Part shown: in pieces, positions 10,201 through 17,793 of the stretch | How the letters are laid out: every line of letters begins with the position of its first letter | Position numbering within the stretch: the first letter of the stretch is position 1 | IMG/VR virus record: IMGVR_UViG_3300032011_001677 | Coordinates: 1 to 22,354 of that record | Reading direction: 5' to 3' (one strand) | DNA length: 22,354 nucleotides | From: a virus | The notes under the pieces: model-generated | What the model saw: the letters and a program-made list of their open reading frames with translations, nothing else | The model's database searches: none | What the model was told of the DNA's origin: nothing | Program-made: the position numbers and the translations under genes

Positions 10201-13200
10201 CATCCGTTGTACCGTTCACCAGATATAGGTGTGTATGGTACTTCTCATAGAGCAGATTCGATTTGGCCTGCAAGCCCGTGGGAAGGAGAAGGATTCGCTT
10301 CACGCCCTGTGTTTGGTACAAGCGACATGGCTAGTCTTGAGTTGCATCCAGTTGTAAATGGTTCTGATGAATTTATAGAGATCAGTATTCTTAGCGGTCC
10401 TAACAAGGGTGCGCGCAAAACAATAAGTCAAGAAGAGTACATGATTTATATTGAGGATTGGCCGAAAGTTCGTGCTATGACATCAGACGATTTCACAGCA
10501 GAAATTTTATACCCTCACGATCTTGACCCTACTGGTAAAGCGTATGGCATGTCTAAAATGGGTATGAATAGTTTGCGAAGAGGCGCATCTGCTACTGATC
10601 CTATTCCTATTTTCATAAATTTTGACGCTATTCTTGGGTGGGCTAACAGAAGAATAGTTACACAGGGTGCAGATTCATATAGTTCTATAGCTATACAAGC
10701 ATTACACGAAATGGGGATTGACCCGAATATGATGTTTGCATATTTGAGCAGTCCAAACACAAAGATTATTGCAGGAGAACTTTCTTTTGCTGACGAGTTT
10801 TTAGAACTTGCTAACAAATGGTTGAAAAATCTTTACGGAGATGAAGTTGATCTTCTTACTACAACTTCTCGTTTAGAGGATTCACTAGCTGAAGCGGCAT
10901 TTATTTGGGAACATGAGATTGCTCATGCCAGATTAAACCATGTAAGAAAAGAAAGACGAGTCAATCCTGTTGCAGAATTAACAGTGACAGGTGTTAAAGA
11001 ACAAATGGCTAACAGTATGGCTCTTAAAAAAATGGGAATCCCCGACGAAGCTCTTTCAACTAATCCAGAAGAAATCATGTACATGATCCCTGACGACCAC
11101 CAATGGGTTGAAACAGGACGGTTCTTAGGTACCGGAGGTACACAAGACCAGTTGATACGCAAAGGAGCAAACGCGAAAACAGACGGCGTATGGGATTATG
11201 CTACAAAACCATTACGTGCAAAAGGGATAGACACTACATCAATAGGTGATGTTTCATGGCCGCTACTAGACAATATTTTGGATCCTGATATAGCAAGATT
11301 TAATATGACTGCACGATTAGATGATATGCCTTGGGAAGCACACGGACCTCAAGCTGTGATTTCGTCGCAAGGAGCGTTCCAAAATATAGTTAATACCTTC
11401 TTTGAAGGTATAGCTTCACCGTTAATGAACGCTCTTATTAGAGAACCATTGTGGTTAGAAAACTTTGCTCTTGCGTTAAGAGAAACAGAATTTATACGAA
11501 GAACATTTCAGCATTCACCAACTGCGTTCACAAACCTTAAAAGCGCTAAGGGTCTTGTAGGACGAATGATACGTGTTGACGATATAGGTCAAGTCCGGTC
11601 AGATGATTTAGAAGAAATAATTACTCATGGCATGATGAATCCTGAGCAGATGCCTGATGTTGTTCATATAGGAATGCATGACATGGTAGCTACAGGAACT
11701 ATCACAGCGCCAACAGAACCTAACTATATGAAAAAACTTGTTGTTGGTATTATCAACAGGGATCGCAGTGAAGTAGCTAAATATTTAGAACCAGCGATAG
11801 AACAAAAAGTTCTTAACAGATTTAATCCTACTTCTTTAGGTAAACAAAATGCAGATGAGTTCATGCTTGTTGTTGATGACTTTATGGATTGGGCATGGCA
11901 TGAATCACATGTAATAAACGAACAAATAAAAGTAGCATCATCTAACGCTGTTGGTAAAACAATCCCTTGGATAGACGATCATACACTCCGTCCAATGTTC
12001 CAAGAACTTGTAGGGAATGTAATACCATTCTGGTTCGCCCACGAACAATTCCTTAGAAGAATGGCACGAGGGTTAATAGCAAACCCTCAAATGTACAGAA
12101 ACTTAGAAGCTGGAATAACTGTAGGCGGAAATGTTGGTTTCATCAGGGAAGACAGCTTCGGCGAGAAACGCCTGTATATGCCAGTGTTACCTACGGTAGC
12201 AAATCTTGTCCACGGAGGGTGGGATGGCGTATCAGATTTAGCTGGCAAATTGACGGTACCTCAAGTAGAAGCCGCAATGTTATGGGCAGGAGATTCGATA
12301 CTGCAACCGTGGGAACAACCTATTGGTTGGCCTATGAAAAGCATGTTACCCGGATGGGACGCAAGCAAAGTTCATCAGCCCGGAGCGGGTCCGATAATTA
12401 CAATTCCTCTTGTTGGTATATCTCAAATGCTTCCTGAGTTCGCACCTTTATTTGCTGATCTAACATACTTCAGGTATAGCGGTTCTACAGCAGTAGATGA
12501 GAACTCTGCGTTGGCGAGTATGCTTAATTCATTAGTCGGCATTGGTTTTATTAAACATGTGATACCTGCTGGTATGACAAATATAGGCATGACTGAAAGT
12601 CCTTTCGGTATGAAAGACGCAGGTGAAGCGTTAACTGCTGGTGCTGTTCTTATGAATATGTTAGGTGAGTTACCTGACGAAGAATCTTACTACCTTGACA
12701 AAGCAGAGTACCAAGAAGGTATCAGACAACACGCTAGAAACATTTTAAACATGCGCGCATTTACTTGGTTTTGGGGGCCGGGTGCCGCACAAATGGAACC
12801 GTTGATAGGTGATGAACCATTAAGGTTCAGTCGAGAGTTTCAAGACATGTTGGATGTTGCTTCACGTACAGGTGCGATGGGGTGGGAAGAACTTTATGTA
12901 GAATTGTTTGAAAGGTATGTCAATGACGCTAAAGCAGAACACGGAGAAGACTGGAGATTACATGCACCTCCACACAGATTCCAGTTGTTTGTTACCGGCA
13001 AGCAAACTACGACTGCCACCGGAGCGCCTCTCCCTCCGACTGAACCTGCGTTGGAATACATTAATGATAATGAGCAATTTATTACTGATTATAAGTTCGG
13101 TGCCTCTTATCTTGTTCCTGCTAGTTGGACAGAAGATGAAGAATATTCAGCGTTATCTGCACAAAGAATGGTCGCGTTGGATCTTAGGCACAGAATCGAA

Positions 13201-13815
13201 TGGGATGATCTAGTAGAAAGCTGGTATTTGGGTGCAGATAATCAGGAATACCATTTGCGTACTGGTGAGATGGACAGAATCATTTTAGATAATGATTATA
13301 AGATCAAACGTAAAGGTATTTACAGAGGTACAAGTTGGTCGAGTCAGGAAATTAAAAACTTTCAAGAGATTATTAAACGAGTTAAAGCAGAAAAAGAGGC
13401 TTTTGTTGAGAGTTTCACTAATCTTCACCCTATTTTTGCTTATGGTAAGTCAAATCCTTCTACTGCTGAAGGTAAAAGAGCTAGAACTATTGACGACTTT
13501 AAAGTAATCTTACAAGTATATGACGAAGCACCTGAACTAATACCTGAATCTGAAAATAGAGATGACATACTAGAGTTCGCAAGAGTTCTAGTTAGCTTAT
13601 CGGAAACTATGGATGATTTAAAAAACAGGCAAGGTGGGACAGACTTAAGAAAACAAGCTAGAAGAAAAGCGGTGAATGAAATGGAGAGAATGAGAAGAGG
13701 GAAACCTTGGTTAAATTCTTTATATTACACTGTTGGTCGTCCTCTCATTGGGGAAGATGAGTTTCTTAAAATTGAATTTGATCCTTACTATGGAGTAGCT
13801 GATGGTATTAACTGA
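4246..13815 (+). CDS. Giant (3189 aa) virion-associated multidomain protein with embedded HExxH protease-like domain
   Basis: A single uninterrupted reading frame of 3190 codons. No signal peptide is seen, and Gly/Ala-rich hydrophobic patches (about 170-187, 384-400) are too weak to call membrane segments. Several segments match patterns I recall from giant virion proteins of actinophages: TYWKPAVLIRMGF (1037-1049), PFWFAHEQFLRRMARG (2594-2609), GPIITIPLVGISQM (2715-2728), and a charged helical C-terminal region (about 3050-3189). An HEIAH zinc-binding motif (His2223, Glu2224, His2227) is followed 25 residues after the second His by KEQMANSMAL, whose Glu2252 is a candidate third ligand. This resembles ImmA/IrrE-like (M78-type) zincins. 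Position between portal and lytic genes suggests an internal or tail protein ejected with DNA, with the protease acting in maturation or on a host target. I found no convincing RNA polymerase or ADP-ribosyltransferase motifs. The ATG overlaps the previous stop. Confidence 0.85.
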   Translation: MSIRWEEVEVFDATDLDQNGMPGQRSYNSSAGTSVQAIADAQLIDGRLVAANSIGQFSRLTEVDPDMGQILFDYAADLTLSNEDFFTQILDLHEINGISQYVKDFTSIDNANMEKMRWVQTPQDLKDFMLAGGYRTRDLRDLEKGKNKSFMEKAFSLSFIPDSWGFGKDIAEVVGAVGGAVGTPIRWTGRSLWGSLEASQDFLGHNMRTYMLAQEDTKIWDPTWLNPAKYFGKGGFRDRAKEAASTWTAEDIDKINDTFADEKRRWLATETLGYGDSTGRLSDLIDEQFEEEGIVADQYSPEWGERYFELYDLMNTQEWAELYNEIGAGAYAGAAPGSMESFILRDYNSMQQFGFMKMKPGSAPAQMLQTTVGMTYRVFYDPVNIAFMGVGTVGQAGVIAGKAMLTQTDDMVRLLRMANATDNADDVLRLKDTWRVGDDGIFTAEQLGLEVGETVKVKDLVRAVRQQAEKTQYGDAIVNAAKGTNRPTTAQVATALKYGRFSYLATPQSIRDVMFLRKIKQINGTLGWLSKSYKQHFYLKTSIEAIMKLSGDGKSFNYSVTEGVTKLKRVDYHQARQMVLDRIEALEGAGVRAEYETAWRNLYNTNAGIRRLLPSMTKWQIERLEAGLEGFGEFDDMLDFLQQNLTEVLAHTNQLSPRGFRFPTVSARQRFQGREKTRVMDASDKGRNFTPEQMDNMLGHGVTQMRRRIDDTAEELARSIEQNFEPSPASLVDDGVITPLDNILARLNDEQRAMLKEVFSDPDSRTVQMIREIVRTRGVTPVPLGEEAKVRMIDQILRRNYKTNIKFAEGVNADKRLKLLSNFIDELMETTVTKLKKEYEINDIYGLSTRPDGLGRLSRYGRASREFVTNPLRAFGILLRNARYAPKGGPIALDTVGGFENMMRYFDMGYLAHLPDEVIEAYQIKYLYGTPGERLNIATEFVSDFLSNSGLLSISDPSIERMYLQWVKRMEHTYGVSGADAINVMEDTNRAVFKSEMANMMLLPDIHQMMKASRHLGWWRRIGFSPPASVINSMVGTYWKPAVLIRMGFIPKTAGEEAFSFILRNGVSDYLAAKLGPRGASLYKAYDPRTGKRIWYDGKNLQQLERYRRASVIKPILWYLRSFGPKENKLRKIASQQLAQEHGQAWLAFSEVQQQDLIYKRLSMILNNASDIPVAGKAHTFNKWYVYNVNMFDEWARQQHRWYWERIGEKFHGRSRSYNPVRPSTPNVTNPKRTTGKFTDRVTDPETGIQYDLPPEQWVKAKQRTDRLAEKVATNLVGPEHVEYLVKAARIWHLHPTARNASANVMASTVSKGYTGETTAEQLAREGIDYIDGFSPDHVHLSLGYDRHIFETMPNPAQVGLADTSPMLGADFPRATYILGWRIADDPAAFEAAKVLLNANPKVAGDNARNTIRTILGTDAVAKDPAQFYQMFVRELDYMPFDLKGILRQAHRRSPNGHAWDNASPLVAPHNAQEAKLLSKEERMRKAMSERDYAEARRVGAEVPAGHEWNWLDDLSDEEFAVYERINYIFSQATDWDPSVVERIQLGEALSYEELFTMPSEGALAQMFSDDMLAKPLDQWIDVYKTLARDRTLTAREANAINLSHWTMFPQTSRYGVHRYIPVKPLAGLDKSAPLPGIGSNTKWVPAAEGTADGALDSIRTGNTYIHTGDTLVPELPVPRLDIFRNDLDGQNILNGLLVGNKEQRLMLYNIQDMDMHILTTMGDDPALLRAHMGEASYSKLIQPMYSSQIDESARMSSAVEGGRPADHTSLYVPIVRTEIVESFVSTLQDPDISIEFAEFLANKLRSIPNQRRALTTSLPIGELNNPEYAKLFADEIVDLLNPLNDPISTGLGPEIYSTVADDALEMMSLVDDTNGVYFPTMIMLNDPDTARVVSEAITEFASVKQMGKTGITFTDTPALSFARVDVHSNAFTGKTKMNLPKENSVLGIPDGTEIQVTDDVVAEIQGFNRDIKPNYRHDPYAPNNHPLYRSPDIGVYGTSHRADSIWPASPWEGEGFASRPVFGTSDMASLELHPVVNGSDEFIEISILSGPNKGARKTISQEEYMIYIEDWPKVRAMTSDDFTAEILYPHDLDPTGKAYGMSKMGMNSLRRGASATDPIPIFINFDAILGWANRRIVTQGADSYSSIAIQALHEMGIDPNMMFAYLSSPNTKIIAGELSFADEFLELANKWLKNLYGDEVDLLTTTSRLEDSLAEAAFIWEHEIAHARLNHVRKERRVNPVAELTVTGVKEQMANSMALKKMGIPDEALSTNPEEIMYMIPDDHQWVETGRFLGTGGTQDQLIRKGANAKTDGVWDYATKPLRAKGIDTTSIGDVSWPLLDNILDPDIARFNMTARLDDMPWEAHGPQAVISSQGAFQNIVNTFFEGIASPLMNALIREPLWLENFALALRETEFIRRTFQHSPTAFTNLKSAKGLVGRMIRVDDIGQVRSDDLEEIITHGMMNPEQMPDVVHIGMHDMVATGTITAPTEPNYMKKLVVGIINRDRSEVAKYLEPAIEQKVLNRFNPTSLGKQNADEFMLVVDDFMDWAWHESHVINEQIKVASSNAVGKTIPWIDDHTLRPMFQELVGNVIPFWFAHEQFLRRMARGLIANPQMYRNLEAGITVGGNVGFIREDSFGEKRLYMPVLPTVANLVHGGWDGVSDLAGKLTVPQVEAAMLWAGDSILQPWEQPIGWPMKSMLPGWDASKVHQPGAGPIITIPLVGISQMLPEFAPLFADLTYFRYSGSTAVDENSALASMLNSLVGIGFIKHVIPAGMTNIGMTESPFGMKDAGEALTAGAVLMNMLGELPDEESYYLDKAEYQEGIRQHARNILNMRAFTWFWGPGAAQMEPLIGDEPLRFSREFQDMLDVASRTGAMGWEELYVELFERYVNDAKAEHGEDWRLHAPPHRFQLFVTGKQTTTATGAPLPPTEPALEYINDNEQFITDYKFGASYLVPASWTEDEEYSALSAQRMVALDLRHRIEWDDLVESWYLGADNQEYHLRTGEMDRIILDNDYKIKRKGIYRGTSWSSQEIKNFQEIIKRVKAEKEAFVESFTNLHPIFAYGKSNPSTAEGKRARTIDDFKVILQVYDEAPELIPESENRDDILEFARVLVSLSETMDDLKNRQGGTDLRKQARRKAVNEMERMRRGKPWLNSLYYTVGRPLIGEDEFLKIEFDPYYGVADGIN

Positions 13816-15295
13816 CCAAGATTGGGAAGACGCTTATCAACCTATACATCCTTCTAGGAAAGACAGAAATGTTTTAAAAACTGGTAGAGAAGCATGGGAG
13901 ATTTTAAAGAATTTTATTTTAGGTCAGCGTTTCGTTTTTTCAGATAATATTTCTATAAGCGCTATTATCCAAAACCCTGATATATACAATCAATATGCAT
14001 CGCAGGTGGAAGGCGGTGCGTTAATAAGTGGTCTTGATACTGCAATAGGTAGTGGAGCTTTTGAAGATGGGATATTGACATTAGTGCGTGACGGTGAAGA
14101 CGATATTGATTTACAGTTGACGTTTTTAGAAGGTGATGATTTAGGCATAGGTGCAGTCGGTGACGTTGATGATCTTTTAACAGGATTACATTTTGGAATG
14201 CAAAACATTGAAGCATTTTGGAATGGTTTAGATCAAGGTGAGCGTGATCGTATGCGTGCTTCTTTATGGTATTCAGGTTTCTATGGTACCGAGAACATGC
14301 CTTCTTTTGGGCAAGCTTCAGATATAAGAGATAACGGAGCTTTAGTTAATTTAGCTGACAAAATGTTACAAGCAGGTGGCACAGAAGATCCTCTTAGTAT
14401 TTTCACTAAAAGTGAAAAAGAACATACTGATGAACTTGCTTCTAAATATAAAGATTCTAAAAGTACTGCGATGCGAGGACTTATCTCTGGGTTATATGAA
14501 ACAGACCCTTACTCTGGATTAACTGAAGCTGATCGCATGACATCAGATTTGTTGGATGTTTACGAACAAGAAACAGGGTTACGGTTAGGTGAAGAACAAC
14601 TCAAAAATGCTTTCGACAAGATGATTGATGCTCGTATAGGCACAGAAATCTCAGCGGAGAATCGTTACGGTGCGGATGTGATGCAAACAACAGATCTTTT
14701 TCTCGGTCACTATTTTAACAATGGATATTACACCCCTCAATGGCAACAAGTAATGGGGCGTGAACGATTAGATAGCGATACGTTTGTTGATAATGCTGTA
14801 AAGATGGGGCTTACCACACGGCAAGAAGCCCGTCAGCTTCGCAACAAATACGAAAAGAATTTTACAATGTCTCCCAATAAGAGAGATTTTGATTCAGAAG
14901 ACATGCAAAGGTATCTTGCTTTAGAACAACAAGTCATCCGAGAAAGTTTCGCTGGGATATTTCAAGCTACTGGTGGTGATTTATTAACATCAAGTTATCT
15001 CTTTAACGAAGGTATAGGTAACAGTTTCTTCACAAAACAAAACATGGGGTATGAAGATATTCAAGGAATGATCGACAGCACTAACGCTCATCTTGCATCA
15101 GGATCAGATGTTGTGAGTATGTCACCAAGTGATATAGGTAACACACCAGAAGACATAGCTAGACGAGCATTGATAGGCGCGAATGTTAATTTGGATACTG
15201 GGCATAAAGCCGCTGGAGCCGCTAAAGCATTAGCGCAAGGAATGGTTCAAGGCTGGGGGATAAACAGTCCTTATGATTACAGGTCGGTGACTTAA
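13802..15295 (+). CDS. Hypothetical virion-module protein (497 aa)
   Basis: I do not recognise this protein. It is soluble, acidic and mostly helical by composition. There is an Asp/Gly-rich stretch at about residues 95-125, a Trp-rich segment ending in LWYSGFYG (about 154-161), and a long helical middle with many Glu/Arg pairs. No signal peptide, membrane segment or enzyme motif is visible. The start overlaps the end of the giant gene by 14 bases in another frame and is supported by GGAG (13792-13795) six bases before the ATG. The stop overlaps the next start (TAATG at 15293-15297). Its place among large virion-type genes suggests a structural or ejected protein that works with the giant protein, but that is inference from context only. 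Confidence 0.8.
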   Translation: MVLTDQDWEDAYQPIHPSRKDRNVLKTGREAWEILKNFILGQRFVFSDNISISAIIQNPDIYNQYASQVEGGALISGLDTAIGSGAFEDGILTLVRDGEDDIDLQLTFLEGDDLGIGAVGDVDDLLTGLHFGMQNIEAFWNGLDQGERDRMRASLWYSGFYGTENMPSFGQASDIRDNGALVNLADKMLQAGGTEDPLSIFTKSEKEHTDELASKYKDSKSTAMRGLISGLYETDPYSGLTEADRMTSDLLDVYEQETGLRLGEEQLKNAFDKMIDARIGTEISAENRYGADVMQTTDLFLGHYFNNGYYTPQWQQVMGRERLDSDTFVDNAVKMGLTTRQEARQLRNKYEKNFTMSPNKRDFDSEDMQRYLALEQQVIRESFAGIFQATGGDLLTSSYLFNEGIGNSFFTKQNMGYEDIQGMIDSTNAHLASGSDVVSMSPSDIGNTPEDIARRALIGANVNLDTGHKAAGAAKALAQGMVQGWGINSPYDYRSVT

Positions 15296-17793
15296 TGAGT
15301 TTTGAAGATTACGTAGACGAAGATTTATACCAACCATCTCAAGCAGAGCTTGGTGACACACGCCCAATAATACAAAGCACTAGCAGAGATGAGAAAGAGT
15401 TCTTAACTAATCTTATGGCAGGCGCGTTAATAGCTGGTCATAAAGAAGCTAAATCAATTCCGGGTATACGCCCAACTAAAGAGGTAACCGTTTCAGATGA
15501 TGAGATCATTGAACAAGCTGACGTATGGTTGCGTCAAGTAGGTTTGACTTACGATAGTTTGACTTCTTTAATGACTCAATCTGACGCACAAGACGGTCAC
15601 GATTGGGCGTGGGAACTGACACGTAAACCTGAAGCGCAATGGAATGCAGGTAGTATTTTAAAAACTGCTAACCCGTTTAACACAGCTATGGATGTTATTA
15701 CAGGCAAGCCGGGTGCTACTCAGGAATCCATTAAACAGCATGGGGTTAACCCTTATTCTGATAGCACTGATTATATGGGCGGTGCGCTTACTGGTTTAGA
15801 CGCGTTGGATATCGCTAGTCTTTGGCCTATGTATAAGGGGCCGATGTGGGTGATGAAAAATCTTATGGCGCGTATGGCTCCACGTAGAACTGTGGCGCGT
15901 CGTGGTAGCGATGATTTGTCTCGTGTACTCACGCATAAGTATTTAAGACCGAGAGGTATGCACTCTGGTATAGGTTCCGCGGATAGTAATACATTCCCAC
16001 CGTATGACAGAACAAGCAGACGTCATCCTCAACAAATAGAAGCTGAAATAGACCAACTCCCAGTTGGCTACCAACAACATGATGCGCCAGATTGGTACCG
16101 CTACGATGGACAGACTAAACCTGAAGAAAGAGTAGGTGCTGAAAGAGATCATTATTTAAACATGATGGATGAAGCAGAATATAACGATTATGTGGCTTAC
16201 CAAGAAGGAAAGTTTGAAGATAGTTATGATTGGCGGCAAGGCCCAGAATCAGTAGATGAAAAGCAAGCGGTATCAGATTTAGGAGATGAGTTGTATGAAC
16301 AATTTAATCCTGCTAATCAGTTCCCTAATCCAAATCGAATGATGGACCGACGAAAAGAAGTGTTAGAAAATACTCAACAGTATAAACCTACAGTCGATGA
16401 ATTCGGCAATGAAATAGACATACCTAGAGGTCCTTATCCAATGGATTATGGTTATCAGATCGACAATCCTTGGATTAATTTTACGGATGAAGTCGCTACG
16501 AATCGAGTTTGGAGCAAAGGTGATGTTCGAGGGTACCGACCTACTGGCGAGTACGTTAATGGTGTCGGTTTTATAACACGCGACCAATACGGAAATGTTG
16601 GACCTCCTTATCCTTGGACGCGACCTTTACCAGAACAAATAGACATAAACAATCTTCAAGCCACAGTGTTTGATGTACTCGACGAATTTAATGTTCAATA
16701 CAACCAAGGTGCGCTCGGTCAAGTAATAGAAGAAGGCGGTGTTGAAGGGCTTGTAGAATCTCTTCTTAAACAACCTCATATCGAAATGATGTTTCCGGGT
16801 AAGTTACGAGACATTCTTAAATTAAGCGATAAAGAATACTCACCGTTTATTAAATGGTTAGCCGCCGCGAGTCTTATAGCCGCACCTTTAGGTGTAAGAG
16901 ATGTAGCTAGTAACAAGGCTGGCCCTAACCAAGAAGATAAGTCCGGTACTGTTTTTGAAGGACTCGACGAGTCTTCGATGCTTCAAACAATGATGGAAGA
17001 CGCAGGTAAACAAGGTCATAGAATGTCGATTCTTATGGGTCGTACTAGCAAAGAAATGTTAGATCCTGTATGGGAGGCTTTAGTTTCTGCTTACGGTGAG
17101 GATTTCGCTAAAGAAGTTATGGATTATCCTAGTGAAACTAATCCTCTTGTAACAGGTAATGCAATTATACTTTCTTATCCTACTGAAGAAGCTGAAGCGT
17201 GGGTTGCAAGGAATGGCCCTCAGTATGGATTCTTTCAGAATAATGAACGCCCGTCAGAAGTTACATTCGGCAAGAGAAGAACATCGCAATCTGGTAATTT
17301 TGGTGATGTGTTAAGTACTGTTTTGAATGACCAGCAACCTATGATGCAGGAACCTGTTGAGTTCCAAGATTCTTTTGAGGTTCTGCAAAATAGAGGGCAG
17401 TTGTCTAGTTCAGAGAGAGCTATTTGGGCTAATCAATTCTTACAAGGGATAGATGCACCTATTACAGCAGATAATTTAGACACGGTTGTTAGTTGGATTC
17501 ATAATGAGAATGGTTCTAGTTTTAATCCTATTAATACTACGTGGGGTAAATCACATGATGAGTGGCCTGTTATTAACGAAGATGGTGTGAAAGCGTATCC
17601 TGATTGGAACACAGGGCTTCGCGCTTCTGTGGCAACTATACAAGAATCACAATATTCTGAGATGTTGGACGCGTTAAAACGAGGCACTACTTCTCAAGAG
17701 TTTGGTGGATTGCTTATACCTACTCCGTGGGGTACTAACCATTTCCATAATCATCCTGATACTTACGATTACGTGGAGTTATTCAATGAGTGA
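15295..17793 (+). CDS. Virion-associated protein with M15-like (degenerate) and lysozyme-like C-terminal domains
   Basis: This 832-residue protein is probably a tail-associated or internal lysin. The N-terminal half is helical, followed by a Tyr/Pro/Asp-rich middle (about 230-460) and a short hydrophobic stretch WLAAASLIAAPLGV (521-534). Residues about 565-660 resemble an M15 (D-Ala-D-Ala carboxypeptidase-like) fold, with EAWVARNGPQYGFF (634-647) followed by RPSEV (652-656), where active members carry a Pro-Trp-His motif. The zinc ligands seem to be missing. Residues about 705-825 resemble a lysozyme-like domain I recall from actinophage lytic proteins: QFLQGIDAPIT, then SWIHNENG (Glu738 as candidate catalytic acid), SSFNPINTTWG, a WNTGLRASVATIQ helix, and a terminal PWGTNHF. 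It would cleave peptidoglycan glycan strands during entry. It starts at the TAATG overlap with the upstream gene. Domain calls are from memory of motif patterns. Confidence 0.75.
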   Translation: MSFEDYVDEDLYQPSQAELGDTRPIIQSTSRDEKEFLTNLMAGALIAGHKEAKSIPGIRPTKEVTVSDDEIIEQADVWLRQVGLTYDSLTSLMTQSDAQDGHDWAWELTRKPEAQWNAGSILKTANPFNTAMDVITGKPGATQESIKQHGVNPYSDSTDYMGGALTGLDALDIASLWPMYKGPMWVMKNLMARMAPRRTVARRGSDDLSRVLTHKYLRPRGMHSGIGSADSNTFPPYDRTSRRHPQQIEAEIDQLPVGYQQHDAPDWYRYDGQTKPEERVGAERDHYLNMMDEAEYNDYVAYQEGKFEDSYDWRQGPESVDEKQAVSDLGDELYEQFNPANQFPNPNRMMDRRKEVLENTQQYKPTVDEFGNEIDIPRGPYPMDYGYQIDNPWINFTDEVATNRVWSKGDVRGYRPTGEYVNGVGFITRDQYGNVGPPYPWTRPLPEQIDINNLQATVFDVLDEFNVQYNQGALGQVIEEGGVEGLVESLLKQPHIEMMFPGKLRDILKLSDKEYSPFIKWLAAASLIAAPLGVRDVASNKAGPNQEDKSGTVFEGLDESSMLQTMMEDAGKQGHRMSILMGRTSKEMLDPVWEALVSAYGEDFAKEVMDYPSETNPLVTGNAIILSYPTEEAEAWVARNGPQYGFFQNNERPSEVTFGKRRTSQSGNFGDVLSTVLNDQQPMMQEPVEFQDSFEVLQNRGQLSSSERAIWANQFLQGIDAPITADNLDTVVSWIHNENGSSFNPINTTWGKSHDEWPVINEDGVKAYPDWNTGLRASVATIQESQYSEMLDALKRGTTSQEFGGLLIPTPWGTNHFHNHPDTYDYVELFNE
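17775..17778 (+). promoter_or_regulatory. Ribosome binding site (GGAG) deciding the start of the 331-aa gene
   Basis: GGAG at 17775-17778 lies seven bases before the ATG at 17786, ideal spacing. It supports that ATG over a TTG at 17702 in the same frame, which would add 28 hydrophobic residues encoded inside the upstream gene. Confidence 0.7.

Noticed and set aside
10702-10722. Second zinc motif at ALHEMG
   Set aside because: His-Glu is not followed by a second His at the needed position.
4246-13815. Giant protein as an N4-like virion RNA polymerase
   Set aside because: I could not find the conserved polymerase motifs by eye, and the other signatures fit giant actinophage virion proteins better.
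13965-14216. Antisense and shadow frames such as those opposite the large genes
   Set aside because: They lack ribosome binding sites, lie fully within well-supported genes and show shadow-like composition.
17702-17785. Hydrophobic N-terminal extension (possible signal peptide) of the 331-aa protein
   Set aside because: It lies inside the coding region of the 832-aa gene and starts at a TTG; the ATG at 17786 has GGAG at proper spacing.
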